A DNA stretch of 64,000 bases from Pseudocitrobacter sp913778145 (GCA_035726825.1 JALNTX010000005.1:248001-312000), one strand, 5' to 3'. Numbered from the stretch's first letter, positions 17,080-27,236 are shown. Made by a program: numbers and translations. Notes: generated from the letters alone by a model not told the origin.

Positions 17080-18071
17080 TGTCACGGCGAATCACCCTCT
17101 CTCTCATTACGCTGGCGCTGATGCTGGCGGTGGGGACGCTGGCGGCAAGCGGTTTTGGCGCGTTGCGTCTGCCGCTCAGCCTACTGTGGAATAACAGCGA
17201 TGACGCGCTGCGGCAAATCTGGTTCACCATTCGCCTGCCGCGCGTACTGCTGGCGCTGGTGGTCGGCGGCTCGCTGGCGCTGGCGGGCTGCGTGATGCAG
17301 GGGCTGTTTCGCAATCCGCTGGCCGATCCGGGCCTGCTCGGTATCAGCAGCGGCGCGGCGCTCGCGGTGGCGCTGTGGGTGATATTGCCGCTAACTCTGC
17401 CGCCGCTGATGATGCTTTACGCGCCCATGTTCGCGGCCTTTTTTGGCGCGCTGGCGGCGACGGTGGTTATCTTCCTGCTGAGCCGCCAACGCGACAGTTC
17501 ACTGTCGCGCTTGTTGTTAGTCGGCATCGCCATTAACGCCCTGTGCGGCGCGGCGGTCGGCGTGCTGTCGTGGGTGAGCAACGATGCACAGCTGCGCCAG
17601 CTTTCCTTGTGGGGAATGGGCAGCCTCGGGCAGGCGCAGTGGTCGACGCTGCTGACCGTCGCCTCGCTGATGGTGCCCACCGTGTTTGTTATCTGGCGTC
17701 TCGCTGCGGCGCTGAATCTGCTCCAGCTCGGCGAAGAAGAAGCGCACTATCTCGGCGTGGATGTGCAATCGGTTCAACGGCTGTTACTGGTTTGCAGTGC
17801 CCTGCTGGTTGCCGCCGCCGTGGCGGTGAGCGGTGTAATAGGCTTTATCGGCCTGGTGGTGCCGCACTTAATCCGCATGTGGCTGGGCGCCGATCACCGC
17901 GCCGTTATCCCCGGTTCGGTTCTGGCGGGCGCTTTACTGCTGCTAATCGCCGATACGTTTGCCCGCACGCTGGTCGCACCTGCGGAGATGCCGGTCGGCC
18001 TGCTAACCAGCATTCTCGGCGCGCCGTGGTTTTTATGGCTGATTTTCCGTCGCGGAGGGCAACATGGCTGA
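17079..18071 (+). CDS. hmuU: Haem ABC transporter permease HmuU
   Basis: 330-residue inner-membrane permease of the FecCD/BtuC family with about ten hydrophobic membrane segments. Family marks are RLPRVLLALVVGGSLALAG near the N-terminus, GLFRNPLADPGLLGISSGA after it, and GLVVPHLIRMWLGADHR, the coupling-helix region that contacts the ATPase, at about residue 255-275. It overlaps hmuT by one base and hmuV by eight bases. It forms the haem importer with HmuV. Confidence 0.95.
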   Translation: MSRRITLSLITLALMLAVGTLAASGFGALRLPLSLLWNNSDDALRQIWFTIRLPRVLLALVVGGSLALAGCVMQGLFRNPLADPGLLGISSGAALAVALWVILPLTLPPLMMLYAPMFAAFFGALAATVVIFLLSRQRDSSLSRLLLVGIAINALCGAAVGVLSWVSNDAQLRQLSLWGMGSLGQAQWSTLLTVASLMVPTVFVIWRLAAALNLLQLGEEEAHYLGVDVQSVQRLLLVCSALLVAAAVAVSGVIGFIGLVVPHLIRMWLGADHRAVIPGSVLAGALLLLIADTFARTLVAPAEMPVGLLTSILGAPWFLWLIFRRGGQHG

Positions 18072-18843
18072 TTCACTGAGCGTCAAAAATCTCCACTACC
18101 GCGTGGCAAACCGGCTGATCATCCGGGATGTGTCGCTTAGCCTTGAACGCGGTGAGCTGTTGACGCTCATCGGCCCCAACGGCGCGGGGAAATCAACGCT
18201 GCTGCGCCTGCTGACCGGTTATCTTGCACCTGCGGGCGGTGAGCGCTGGCTGGCTGAAAAACCGCTGGAGAGCTGGGAGGCCAACGCCCTTTCGCGCCTG
18301 CGCGCGGTGATGCTACAGCAAACACAGATGGGCTTCGACTGGCCGGTTGAAGCGGTGATTGGTATGGGGCGCATGCCGTGGACGCCGCAGCCGGAAAACG
18401 CCGTGATTCAGCAGGTGATGCAGCTAACCGAATGTTTGCCGCTGGCGGGCCGACGTTATGCGTCGCTCTCCGGCGGTGAGCAGCAGCGCGTACAGCTGGC
18501 GCGAGCGCTCGCGCAGCTGTGGAGTGAGGGTTCGCCGCGCGGCTGGCTGTTTTTGGATGAGCCCACCTCGGCGCTGGATCTGTTCCATCAACAGCATCTG
18601 CTGCGGTTGTTAAAACGGCTGACCCGGCAGGGGGAGCTGCACGTGTGCGTGGTGCTGCATGATTTAAATCTTGCCGCGCTGTGGGCCGACAGAATTGTGC
18701 TGCTGTATGAGGGAATGATTGTTTCGCAGGGCACGCCTGATGAGGTGTTGCAGGCGGAGACGCTGGCGCGCTGGTACGGCGCGGAGGTGCAGGTGCGGAC
18801 GCATCCCGAATGCGATGCGCCTCAGGTGTTTTTAGCCCGGTGA
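18064..18843 (+). CDS. hmuV: Haem ABC transporter ATP-binding protein HmuV
   Basis: 259-residue ABC ATPase that powers haem import through HmuU. Walker A is GPNGAGKST at residues 37-45. The ABC signature is LSGGEQQRVQLARAL, Walker B plus D-loop is LFLDEPTSALD, and the switch histidine lies in VVLHDLN. Length is normal for HmuV. It is the last gene of the haem operon, and only 20-odd bp separate its stop from the second repeat cluster. Confidence 0.95.
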   Translation: MADSLSVKNLHYRVANRLIIRDVSLSLERGELLTLIGPNGAGKSTLLRLLTGYLAPAGGERWLAEKPLESWEANALSRLRAVMLQQTQMGFDWPVEAVIGMGRMPWTPQPENAVIQQVMQLTECLPLAGRRYASLSGGEQQRVQLARALAQLWSEGSPRGWLFLDEPTSALDLFHQQHLLRLLKRLTRQGELHVCVVLHDLNLAALWADRIVLLYEGMIVSQGTPDEVLQAETLARWYGAEVQVRTHPECDAPQVFLAR

Positions 18844-18865
18844 TATTGTCGGGAGGCGCTGCGGT

Positions 18866-19105
18866 TTTTCCCCTCACCCTAACCCTCTCCCTCAAGGGAG
18901 AGGGAACCGATTGTGCTTAGTTGCCAAATCCTGCGCCGGTTTTCTCCCTCTCCCTGTGGGAGAGGGCCGGGGTGAGGACATCAGCGCGCACATTTCCCCT
19001 CACCCTAACCCTCTCCCTCAAGGGAGAGGGAACCGATTGTGCTCAGTTGCCAAATCCTGCGCCGGTTTTCTTCCACTCCCCGTGGAGTGGGGGCCGATTT
19101 GCGAC
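18866..19105. repeat. Composite palindromic repeat cluster, copy B
   Basis: Same family and orientation as the cluster at 12650-12841. The order is CCCTCTCCCTCAAGGGAGAG, a GATTGTGC spacer, CCTGCGCCGGTTTTCTCCC with the GTGGGAGAGG arm, then CATCAGCGCGCACATTTCCC. A second round follows, whose last palindrome is diverged (CCACTCCCCGTGGAGTGGG). The two clusters bracket the haem operon exactly. It may also act as a bidirectional transcription barrier between hmuV and the convergent autotransporter gene. Confidence 0.85.
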
Positions 19106-19117
19106 GGTGTTAAGGCC

Positions 19118-22100
19118 TTACCAGCCGTATTTCACCCCCAGCATCCCCTGGGTGTCGCTGTAGCCCTTGTCGCCCAGCTGCACGCCCACGTTGCCCCACA
19201 CGCTCAGGTTTTGGCTCAGCTTCCCTTCCACGCCCGTACGCACTTCGCCCAGGTTACGCGAGCCATCGCGGCTGACGCGTACCCCGTCCATCCGCACGCC
19301 GTAGGTTTCACTGTTGTAAATCCAGTTCGCCTCCACATACGGCTGGAACTCGCGGCCTTTCCCTTCATCCAGCTTATTATGGCTGTTGAGGTAGGTCTTC
19401 ACGCCCAGACGCGTCTGCACGTTACCATCGCCTTCGCTGCGGATACGCGTGCCGTCATGGCGGGTATGCGCATCATCCTTCACGCCCATCCACGTCACCT
19501 GCGCCTGCGGCTGTACGTACCAGCTGTTCAGCGTGCCCGCGCTGCCGCTGAACTCGCCCGCCTTCAGCGTATAACCCGCTTCCAGCGAGGCCGTCAGCCC
19601 CTTCGACCGGTAGTCGTCGCGCTCGCGGTTGTCCGACTCCACGCTGTTATCGAACCAGCTGTACAGCAGCCAGCTGTCCACGTACGCCCCGCTGCGGTCG
19701 GCTTCGTTCTGGAACCACGTGCCGTACACCCCGGCGCTGTAGCCGCTGATACGTCCGTCTGAGTCATAGCCCGCCCGGTCGCTGCGGGTGTTGCTGTGCG
19801 CGTTGGCGTAGCCGCCCATCACCCCCAGATGGAAGCGGTCCTGCCCGCTGGCGCTCCACTGCGCCACTTCCCCGCCCACCTGTAACACGTAGCGGTTGCT
19901 CTGCGTTTTCAGCTGACCGTCGCCCGCCTGCGAACGCTCATGCCCGCCGACGTGGCGCATCCACAGGCTGCCCGCGAAGCTGTCCTCGTCATGCAGCCCT
20001 TCCGTGTACTGCGGCTCGCCCAGGCGGTCGTGCAGACGGTGCATGAAGAAGCTGTTGGCCGTCGCCAGGTTGCTGATGTAGCTTCCCGCCTCCGGGCGCA
20101 GCACCGATGGGCCGGTCGGGTCGACAACCGGTGGCTGTGCCGGCGTGACGCCGCTCCACTTACTGGTCAGATACCAGTTCGCGGCGTTATCGCCCTGCCC
20201 TTTCGCCAGGGTGTAAACCCACGCGCCCGCTTCCACCGTCCCGGTGGTCAGGGCGAAATTACCCGCCGAGTTACCGCCCACGCTCACCAGTTCAATACCG
20301 TTGGTCGTCTGCGCCCCAAGGCCGCCGACGTTGTTCACCTGCACGCGGGTGCTCCCCGCCGTATCGCCCTTCACCGTCAGTTTATCGGTGGCCGACTGGT
20401 CATCGCCCAGCTCGGTATTGAAGGCCATCAGGCCGTTATTGCCCGTGTAGTTGCCGTTCACCACCAGCTGGTTGCCAGGCTGTGCGCCAGGCTGGTTCAT
20501 CAGCACCGTGCCGCTGTTATGCAGGTTGCCGCCTACCGTGGTCTGCGCCACCGCCAGCGTGCCGCCCTGGCGGATATCCATATCCCCCGCCGTGCTGCCA
20601 AAGCCCGAGAGCATCGCCCCGTCGTGGATATTCACCTGCTGACTCGCCATCGCCACCGCGCCGTCTGCATCCGCCCCGAGCGCCAGTTCGCCGCCGGAAA
20701 TATCCGTGGTGCCGGTGTACGACGCCGAATCCGCCGTTAACGTCAGCGTACCGCTGCCCAGTTTATTCAGGTTACCGCTGCCGGAGACCGCATGGCTCAG
20801 CGTCCAGTCGCTGTCGGTCGCGACCGTTAGCAGCCCGTTGTCCGTCACGCTCGCCGTACCGAGGTTCGCCACGTCCGTAACCGTCATGGCGCTGTCCGCA
20901 TTGATATTGAACTGCCCGCTGAAACCGTGGTTGTCGCCGGACACCGCCACATCAGCTGCCTGCGCCACGTCGACAATCCCCGCACCGCTCAGGCTGTTGA
21001 GCAGCGCCCCGGTGACGCCGTTCAGCGTCAGGGTGCCGTTATCAACTACGTTGCCGCTGCCCGCGCCCTGCGCGTTGTTCAGCACCACTTCGGCACCACT
21101 GGCAATGGTAGTGGTGGCGCTCAGCCACGCGTTCGCCCCGTCAATGGTCAGCACACCGCCCGCCACGCCGAGATTGCCCGCTCCGGTCAGGCTGCCCTGG
21201 CTGGTGCCGCCGTTCTGCAGCGTCAGGCTGCCGCCGTTGAGTGCCAGCGTGGAACCGGCTTCTCCGGTGAGCAGGCCCGCCGTCTGCGCGGTACCGTTCA
21301 GGTCGGCAAGAGCACCGTCACTGATAACCAGCGCCGAGGTGTTGCCCAGCGCGCCGTCCGCATCGGTACGCAGCGTACCCGCCTGCACCTGCGTTTCGCC
21401 GGTGTAGCGGTTAGTCGCGTTCGACAGCGACACCAGCCCGGCGGTATTAATGCCAAGATTCCCCTCACCGGAGATAGCCGCCGACATATCTGCGGCCGCA
21501 TCCTGCGCCCCGGCGTGCTCTGCCAGCACCAGCGTCTGCCCGGCGCGGATATCCAGCGCCTTCAGGCCGTAGTTGACGTACAGGCCATCGCCCGGCTCGG
21601 TGGTCAGGCGGAAACCGTAATCCCCGTCCGCCACTACCGTGCCGTTTTGCGCAATGGCGATGCGTTCATCTTCCGCCACCGGGTCGCCGTTCTGGTTCGT
21701 CAGCGTCAGCCCGCCGCCCGAACCGGTCACCGTTTGCGCCTGCACCAGCTGTACGCTCACATTGGTGTCATCCTGCTCAAGCAGATTCAGCGTGGTATCC
21801 GGGTTAGCCGCACCCGGATCGTTCCACGGGTTGGCGATTGTTACCTGTACCGTGCCCGTATCCGCCGTCAGCGTGCCGGTCTGAATCGCGCCCCGCGCCT
21901 GGGTACTGGCGGGGATATCGCTGTTGAAAATCAGTTTGCCGCCATTAAGATGCAGCCCGCCAATCTGCTGTACACCGTCGCCAACGGTGGTGGTGTTACC
22001 CGCGTCCAGCTTCAGCGTCGCCTGCGTCAGCGCCAGGGTGTTATCGCCGGAAAGATCGAAGGTGCTGTTTTTGAGCTCTGCAGTACCGGTATACGCATTG

Positions 22101-24778
22101 CCGGTAGTATCAGCGAAGTTAAAGGCGTTATCCGCACTGGCAAGGTCAACCTGCAGCAGGCCGCTGCCGGTAAGTGCGTTGCTCAGGGTGTAGTCGCCGG
22201 TAGCTTCACTGGCTCCCGTCACCGACAGCGTACCCGCGTCGGCAATATTCACCGCGCTGCTGCCCAGCCCGGTATTACCGGTTGTAGAGTGCGAGGCCAC
22301 GGTAAGCGTGCCGCCGTTCACCTCTGTGCGACCGCCGTAGCTGTTTTCGGCGGTAAAGACGGTGTGACCCGCGTCCTGAATGACCGCGCCATTCTCACCT
22401 GAGATCAGCGGGTTAAAGGCATAGCCCGTCGCAGAATCATCGGTGTGGTTAAAGATCAGCGAACCGTTGCCGTCACCAAACTCAACGCTGTCAGTGCCGG
22501 TGAGATGCCCAGCGACCGCCGCGATATCCTCATGCGCCGCGCCGATGTTGAGCGAGCCGGTGCTTCCTTCAGCCAGACCCAGCAAGACGCTTCCATCCGT
22601 CAACGCCAGCGTACCTTCATTGCTGAGCGTCACTGCACCATCGCCACGTGCGCCGATATCGATGGTGGCGCCTCGCAGCAGTGAACCTTCACCATCCACG
22701 TTCACGCGGCCCAAAGCACGATCGTTCGTCCCGACGCTAATCGCATCTTCGCCGTTAACCAGGCCACCCGAGGCAATATTCAGCGTGCCGTTGCCCGTTA
22801 CGCCTATCTGTAAGTTACTCGCAACGTTCCACTGGCCGTCGGTATTCACGTTGACCGAGCCGGTGCCGTCAAAATAGGTGGCGACCTGCCCGGTGGAAGC
22901 GGTATTAACGACGCCTGCATCGGTGATATTCAGGGTTCCCTGTCCCGCATGGCCCACGCGCAAGGCCGCTGTGTTCATCAACGATCCCGCGCCGTCCACA
23001 TTCAGCAGGCCGACCCCGGTGTTATTGACCCCTACAGTAGTACCGCCTGCGGTAACTGTGCCTTCGCTCGCAATATTGAGCGTGCCGTTACCCCACTCAC
23101 CTATCATTAGGGTTTGCGGGATGTCACTCGACGAGACGATATTCCACTGTCCATTGGTGTCCACGTTTACCACGCCGACACTGTCATCCACATCGCCAAT
23201 GGTGGCCGTCGAGGACGTGTTCACTTCAGCGGCATCAGTGATATTTAAGGTCCCAGCCCCCCGCTCGGCGATAATCATCTCAGCGGTATTCAGTTGGGAG
23301 CCTTCGCCATTGACATTTACTTCCCCCGTAGCCATCTCCCAACGCGCCAGCGAGACGTCTCCGGCATCCACTTTGCCGCCGCTGGCAATGTTAAGCGTAC
23401 CGCTTCCGCCAGTGCCGACGGCCAGCGTTTGCGGGTTACCGCCAGCATCTGCCAGATGCCACTGTCCGTTATCTGTAACGTCGACTACGCCGACAGAATT
23501 GCCATTAAGCCCGATCGCGCTTCCGCCAGTGCTCTGCACAACGGCAAGGTTGGAGATAGACAGGTTGCCTGTTCCTGCATTAGCCACCATCAGTGCGCCA
23601 GTGGTCATTTTTGATTCTTCACTATCAACGGTGACGCGGCCCTGCGCCCCTGCATTCAAGCCAATCGAGGTATCTCCAGCAATGACCTTCCCTGCGCTGT
23701 TAATGTCGAGCGTTCCGTAACCCCGCTCCCCCACTAATAACTGCTGGCTATTAAGCACCTCCCACTCGCCGCCGGTAGATACCGTCACAGTGCCCGTTCC
23801 CGTTGCACTGCGGGCAATCGTGCTGTTGCCATTGCTGTAGACAATGCCGGAATCGGAAATGGTCAGTTCACCCTCGCCATAATCACTGACGCGCAAGGAG
23901 GTGGTTGTGAGCACGGAACCGCTCCCCGCTACGGTGGCTGTGCCCTTGCCATCCTCAAAGCTTCCGAGCGTCATCACACCTGATGTGACGCTGCCGTTTG
24001 AATGAATATCCAGATTCGCTGTACCGTTATAACCAATATTCAGGCTTTGTAATTGACCCGCATCGTTAATCAGATTCCAGCTGCCGCTATCCATCACGGT
24101 AACCAGCGCCGTGACGTCAGCCTCAGACGCAATAATGACATTCTGCGCAGAGGTTATATTTCCCTCATTACGAATATTCATCATGGCGCTGCCTTGCCAA
24201 CCAATAATCATCGCTTCGGTATTAAGTTGGGAGCCCTTTCCATTAACGTTTAAGGTTCCATTCCCTCCGTCACGATATCCCAGGATAGTTCGGCCTGCGC
24301 TTACCGTGCCGCCGTTAAGGATATTCAACGTTCCGGTGCCACTATTACCAATGGAAAACTCATTCTGCCCCAACTCCCAGATACCCGAGCCGGTTACGGT
24401 CGCAGTGCCAACTGCATTGGCATTTGCCCCAATAGTAGAAGAGCCGTTAATACTGGTTATGGCACCGTTATCATTAATGGTCATTGTCCCGGCACTCGTA
24501 TTTCCGACAATAACGCGATCAACCGTCAGTGCACTGTTATAGGTTTGACTATCACCATTATCTATAGTGAACACCACAGCCTGGGCGGTGCCGGATAGCG
24601 CCAGCATGATCAACAGTGACAGACGGCGAAGAGATTTAATGCTCAGCGCAGCATCGCCTGGTGAAACCGTTACGGCTTGCTGAACAGACACAGTTTTACC
24701 CAGCCGGCGAGTATGCTCCGAGCACACCTGATACACACGTAAAGTGCAATTCCAGACAACACGGTAGATCTTATTCAT
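19118..24778 (-). CDS. Large autotransporter adhesin (type Va, AIDA-like repeats)
   Basis: 1886-residue self-secreted surface protein. The ATG at 24778 follows AAGGAGTAATA and begins an extended signal peptide region (MNKIYRVVWNCTLRVYQ...), with the hydrophobic export segment near residues 50-65. From about 90 to 700 the passenger is built of tandem beta-helix repeats of about 90 residues with recurring GTLNI, VNVDGEGSQLNT and VGxxGxGTLNI blocks. A more irregular helix follows with T-rich GSGTLTL repeats, then a stalk and a C-terminal beta-barrel (about 1600-1886) ending in KYGW. No protease triad or lipase motif is visible, so adhesion or biofilm formation is likelier than enzymatic activity. 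An upstream start at 24853 has no ribosome-binding site. Confidence 0.93.
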   Translation of the reverse strand: MNKIYRVVWNCTLRVYQVCSEHTRRLGKTVSVQQAVTVSPGDAALSIKSLRRLSLLIMLALSGTAQAVVFTIDNGDSQTYNSALTVDRVIVGNTSAGTMTINDNGAITSINGSSTIGANANAVGTATVTGSGIWELGQNEFSIGNSGTGTLNILNGGTVSAGRTILGYRDGGNGTLNVNGKGSQLNTEAMIIGWQGSAMMNIRNEGNITSAQNVIIASEADVTALVTVMDSGSWNLINDAGQLQSLNIGYNGTANLDIHSNGSVTSGVMTLGSFEDGKGTATVAGSGSVLTTTSLRVSDYGEGELTISDSGIVYSNGNSTIARSATGTGTVTVSTGGEWEVLNSQQLLVGERGYGTLDINSAGKVIAGDTSIGLNAGAQGRVTVDSEESKMTTGALMVANAGTGNLSISNLAVVQSTGGSAIGLNGNSVGVVDVTDNGQWHLADAGGNPQTLAVGTGGSGTLNIASGGKVDAGDVSLARWEMATGEVNVNGEGSQLNTAEMIIAERGAGTLNITDAAEVNTSSTATIGDVDDSVGVVNVDTNGQWNIVSSSDIPQTLMIGEWGNGTLNIASEGTVTAGGTTVGVNNTGVGLLNVDGAGSLMNTAALRVGHAGQGTLNITDAGVVNTASTGQVATYFDGTGSVNVNTDGQWNVASNLQIGVTGNGTLNIASGGLVNGEDAISVGTNDRALGRVNVDGEGSLLRGATIDIGARGDGAVTLSNEGTLALTDGSVLLGLAEGSTGSLNIGAAHEDIAAVAGHLTGTDSVEFGDGNGSLIFNHTDDSATGYAFNPLISGENGAVIQDAGHTVFTAENSYGGRTEVNGGTLTVASHSTTGNTGLGSSAVNIADAGTLSVTGASEATGDYTLSNALTGSGLLQVDLASADNAFNFADTTGNAYTGTAELKNSTFDLSGDNTLALTQATLKLDAGNTTTVGDGVQQIGGLHLNGGKLIFNSDIPASTQARGAIQTGTLTADTGTVQVTIANPWNDPGAANPDTTLNLLEQDDTNVSVQLVQAQTVTGSGGGLTLTNQNGDPVAEDERIAIAQNGTVVADGDYGFRLTTEPGDGLYVNYGLKALDIRAGQTLVLAEHAGAQDAAADMSAAISGEGNLGINTAGLVSLSNATNRYTGETQVQAGTLRTDADGALGNTSALVISDGALADLNGTAQTAGLLTGEAGSTLALNGGSLTLQNGGTSQGSLTGAGNLGVAGGVLTIDGANAWLSATTTIASGAEVVLNNAQGAGSGNVVDNGTLTLNGVTGALLNSLSGAGIVDVAQAADVAVSGDNHGFSGQFNINADSAMTVTDVANLGTASVTDNGLLTVATDSDWTLSHAVSGSGNLNKLGSGTLTLTADSASYTGTTDISGGELALGADADGAVAMASQQVNIHDGAMLSGFGSTAGDMDIRQGGTLAVAQTTVGGNLHNSGTVLMNQPGAQPGNQLVVNGNYTGNNGLMAFNTELGDDQSATDKLTVKGDTAGSTRVQVNNVGGLGAQTTNGIELVSVGGNSAGNFALTTGTVEAGAWVYTLAKGQGDNAANWYLTSKWSGVTPAQPPVVDPTGPSVLRPEAGSYISNLATANSFFMHRLHDRLGEPQYTEGLHDEDSFAGSLWMRHVGGHERSQAGDGQLKTQSNRYVLQVGGEVAQWSASGQDRFHLGVMGGYANAHSNTRSDRAGYDSDGRISGYSAGVYGTWFQNEADRSGAYVDSWLLYSWFDNSVESDNRERDDYRSKGLTASLEAGYTLKAGEFSGSAGTLNSWYVQPQAQVTWMGVKDDAHTRHDGTRIRSEGDGNVQTRLGVKTYLNSHNKLDEGKGREFQPYVEANWIYNSETYGVRMDGVRVSRDGSRNLGEVRTGVEGKLSQNLSVWGNVGVQLGDKGYSDTQGMLGVKYGW

Positions 24779-25633
24779 TATTACTCCTTGTTTTGTTGAT
24801 CCCACAGGCAATGCTGGCTGACCTTTTGACAGGCGTGCAGATGCCATTAACACTTAAAAGCGTTATATTTCAGTGCAATATATTCAGATTCCTATCTTAT
24901 TTGTGTTGTTAGTCCGTCACACAGAAATGAGACAAGAATAAAGCCTGAGCATTGATACTCATTCCAGGAAGGTAATAATCTTATATCAGGATAATACGAA
25001 ACCCTCCCCTCAGAAGGCGGCGATTTACTTAACCTGTTAATATAATGACAACCCAGTTTCACACTCCCCAAAAAAGCTGTCAACACAGCCATAAAAAAGC
25101 TAACAATGAATTAATAACACCTGGAAAGCATTACACAGTAAAATTCTTATCCTATCTCAGCTTAAAAATAACCCATGGCTTTAAGCACATTATTCGCAAC
25201 AATTCACTCTCAGAAATTTAAATATGCATTTAGGATTTACACACCTAAAAGCACATTTTCGACAACATCCATCTACAGCACAAATTGTTAAAACGGAGCA
25301 AATAACAACCTAAAAATGATTAGCAGTAAGAATGAGTAGCATTTCAGATGATTTCGAGTTTTCGAAACTTGCACTTACGAGTATAAATATTTGCTTGCGC
25401 AGTGAGGTAACCGCTTTGCGCAATCTTATGGTAAAAACCCTGAACGCCAGAGCGCATGAATACTGAGTTTTTGGCAATATTCGGTAACAATTGAAATACT
25501 ATTCCGTTTTTCAGATTGCACTTAAGATGCGCATTGTTAACTATAAGAATCCTAATTAGTTGACCAATCAATTATTTTACAATCCATAACACTTAAACAA
25601 CACTTAAGACAACGAGCTTAAGGCAGGGGCAAA
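24779..25633. other. AT-rich intergenic region, no confident gene
   Basis: This 855-bp, strongly AT-rich gap lies between the divergent autotransporter gene and a small plus-strand gene. It should carry both promoters. The only frames are short; one minus-strand frame of 75 codons (25344-25571) has no ribosome site or recognisable motif. Near 25592-25621 the motif CTTAA recurs three times before the next gene. I cannot name a function for it. Confidence 0.5.
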
Positions 25634-26059
25634 ATGGAATTTAGGGTAATGCTCAAATCGTATTTCGAGCAGGTCAGATGCAAGTCAGATTTCCTTACTT
25701 TTTTAAACGAGCTCCAGCGTAATAACGTTTCGTATTACATCTATTTTGTTGCCACGGGAAACGTCAAGGTAATCACCACATCCGATAATTATGTAGCCGT
25801 AGAGAGTAACCGAGGGCTTATTAAGATAAGCGCGAGTAGCAGTAAATTCTTAACCCGTATTGCCGCAAAACGTCACTTCTCTGGCAGAACGTCATATGAA
25901 GAATATTGTCTGGAATTGGCAAACGCGGGTGTGTTTAAGTGGATCGTGGATTTAAATGAAAATATGCGATTTTATTGGTCGCAGGATAACCGGCTGCTTT
26001 ACAGTGAAAATATTATTCCTGTGGCCAAAACCATGCTGCAGGCCGAACTGAAAGAGTAA
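25634..26059 (+). CDS. Small protein of unknown function, possibly DUF1398-like
   Basis: 141-residue cytoplasmic protein without signal peptide or membrane segments. Two similar sections, VSYYIYFVATGNVKVI and GVFKWIVDLNENMRFYW followed by LLYSENI, suggest a two-repeat layout like that of the YbcV/DUF1398 family. I am not certain of this assignment. AGGGGCAAA precedes the ATG. It stands alone, AT-rich relative to the regulator gene that follows, with 187 bp between them. No function can be inferred from its neighbours. Confidence 0.65.
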   Translation: MEFRVMLKSYFEQVRCKSDFLTFLNELQRNNVSYYIYFVATGNVKVITTSDNYVAVESNRGLIKISASSSKFLTRIAAKRHFSGRTSYEEYCLELANAGVFKWIVDLNENMRFYWSQDNRLLYSENIIPVAKTMLQAELKE

Positions 26060-26156
26060 CGCCTTTCCGCTACCCATGCATGCACAAGCTTCATCATAAA
26101 AGCGTAAGGCTCACACCTTTTGCAAAGAATCAGGGAAAAGTGAGATCTTACGCATT

Positions 26157-26246
26157 ACTTATGAGCGTATAAATGTATACTCCTATGAGATTAGAACCCG
26201 TTTCCTCGGCTCTGTAGGTACTCATTTAACGTTGCATGGATAACGC
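26157..26246 (+). promoter_or_regulatory. Promoter region of sorC-type regulator with TATGAGC motif
   Basis: The segment contains ACTTATGAGCGTATAAATG and, just downstream, CCTATGAG. TATGAGC is the right half of the perfect palindrome GCTCATATGAGC found before the PTS operon at 27446. A shared half-site before the regulator and before the operon suggests autoregulation. Only half-sites are present here, so the call is tentative. Confidence 0.35.
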
Positions 26247-27212
26247 ATGACCAATACAGACAAGCATAACCGCTGGCTTAATGCTGACCCCCGTATCATC
26301 TACTCCCTCGTCGTACGTCGCTACTTCGCTGAAATGAAAACGAAAATCGAAATCGCCGAGGAGATTGGCGTCTCACGTTTCAAAGTCGCTCGCCTGATTG
26401 ATGAGGCGATTGAGAAAGAGTATGTGAAGTTCATCTTTCCTAAACAGCAAGCGCTGGATGAGGAGATCGCGCAGAAACTGTGCACTAAATATCAGCTCAA
26501 AAGCGCCGTTGTACTGTCGGTTTCAGAGTCGTGGTCCGGTCAGGATGAGCTGAATGAAAAGCTCGGCGGCATTACCGCCTCTTTTCTCAGTGAAACGCTC
26601 AAAGAGGGAATGAAGGTGGGCATCGCATGGGGCAAAGTGCTGTCGCGGACGGTCAGCCAGCTCACGTCGCTTCCTCCCCTGGACGTTATTCAACTTTCTG
26701 GCGTACATCCGGGCATTGAGTTTAGCCAGGGCCCTATTGATATCATTCATAAAATTGCCGCTATCTCGCACGGGAAAGCGCATCCCATGTATGTGCCGAT
26801 GTGGGTAGAAGATGAAAGCCTGGCGAACAAACTGGCGCAGGATCCTGCGGTGGTCGATACGCGCCAATACTACCCACAGCTGGACGTGGTGATCACCGGT
26901 ATCGGGGCGTGGAAATCCGGCTCATCCAGTCTGTGTAAAATCTTTCCCGAAGCATGGTGCGAGACACTTTACAAACAGGATATCGCTGCCGATATCTGTA
27001 TCACGCTGGTGAACAGTAAAGGTGATGTTTTATCCAGCCCGATGAATCGCCTCGGCCTTGGGATCACCGCCGATCAGCTACGCAAAACCAAAACCGTTAT
27101 TGGCGTAGCGGGCGGTGATGAGAAGTATGATGGCATCGTCGCATCGCTGCGTTCAGGCCTGCTCAATGTATTGATCACCGATTTCGACACCGCAATTAAG
27201 CTTCTCGACTAA
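26247..27212 (+). CDS. SorC/DeoR-type sugar-responsive transcription regulator
   Basis: 321-residue regulator. Residues about 15-60 form a helix-turn-helix (YFAEMKTKIEIAEEIG then VSRFKVARLIDEA). The rest is a SorC-type phosphosugar-binding domain with the family blocks VGIAWGKVLSRTV, VITGIGAW and VIGVAGGDEKYDGI...LRSGLLNVLITD. Such proteins sense a phosphorylated intermediate of the sugar they control. It lies 271 bp upstream of a PTS and sugar-phosphate enzyme operon in the same direction, so it very probably controls that operon. Confidence 0.9.
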   Translation: MTNTDKHNRWLNADPRIIYSLVVRRYFAEMKTKIEIAEEIGVSRFKVARLIDEAIEKEYVKFIFPKQQALDEEIAQKLCTKYQLKSAVVLSVSESWSGQDELNEKLGGITASFLSETLKEGMKVGIAWGKVLSRTVSQLTSLPPLDVIQLSGVHPGIEFSQGPIDIIHKIAAISHGKAHPMYVPMWVEDESLANKLAQDPAVVDTRQYYPQLDVVITGIGAWKSGSSSLCKIFPEAWCETLYKQDIAADICITLVNSKGDVLSSPMNRLGLGITADQLRKTKTVIGVAGGDEKYDGIVASLRSGLLNVLITDFDTAIKLLD

Positions 27213-27236
27213 CCACCAGCCATTCCTGTTATCAAT

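Noticed and set aside
20927..22402. 491-codon plus-strand frame
   Set aside because: It is a shadow of the autotransporter repeats on the other strand; repeat-biased codon use keeps it open, and the product is low in complexity with no motif.
25344..25571. 75-codon minus-strand frame in the intergenic gap
   Set aside because: AT-rich region, no ribosome site, no motif and no neighbour support.
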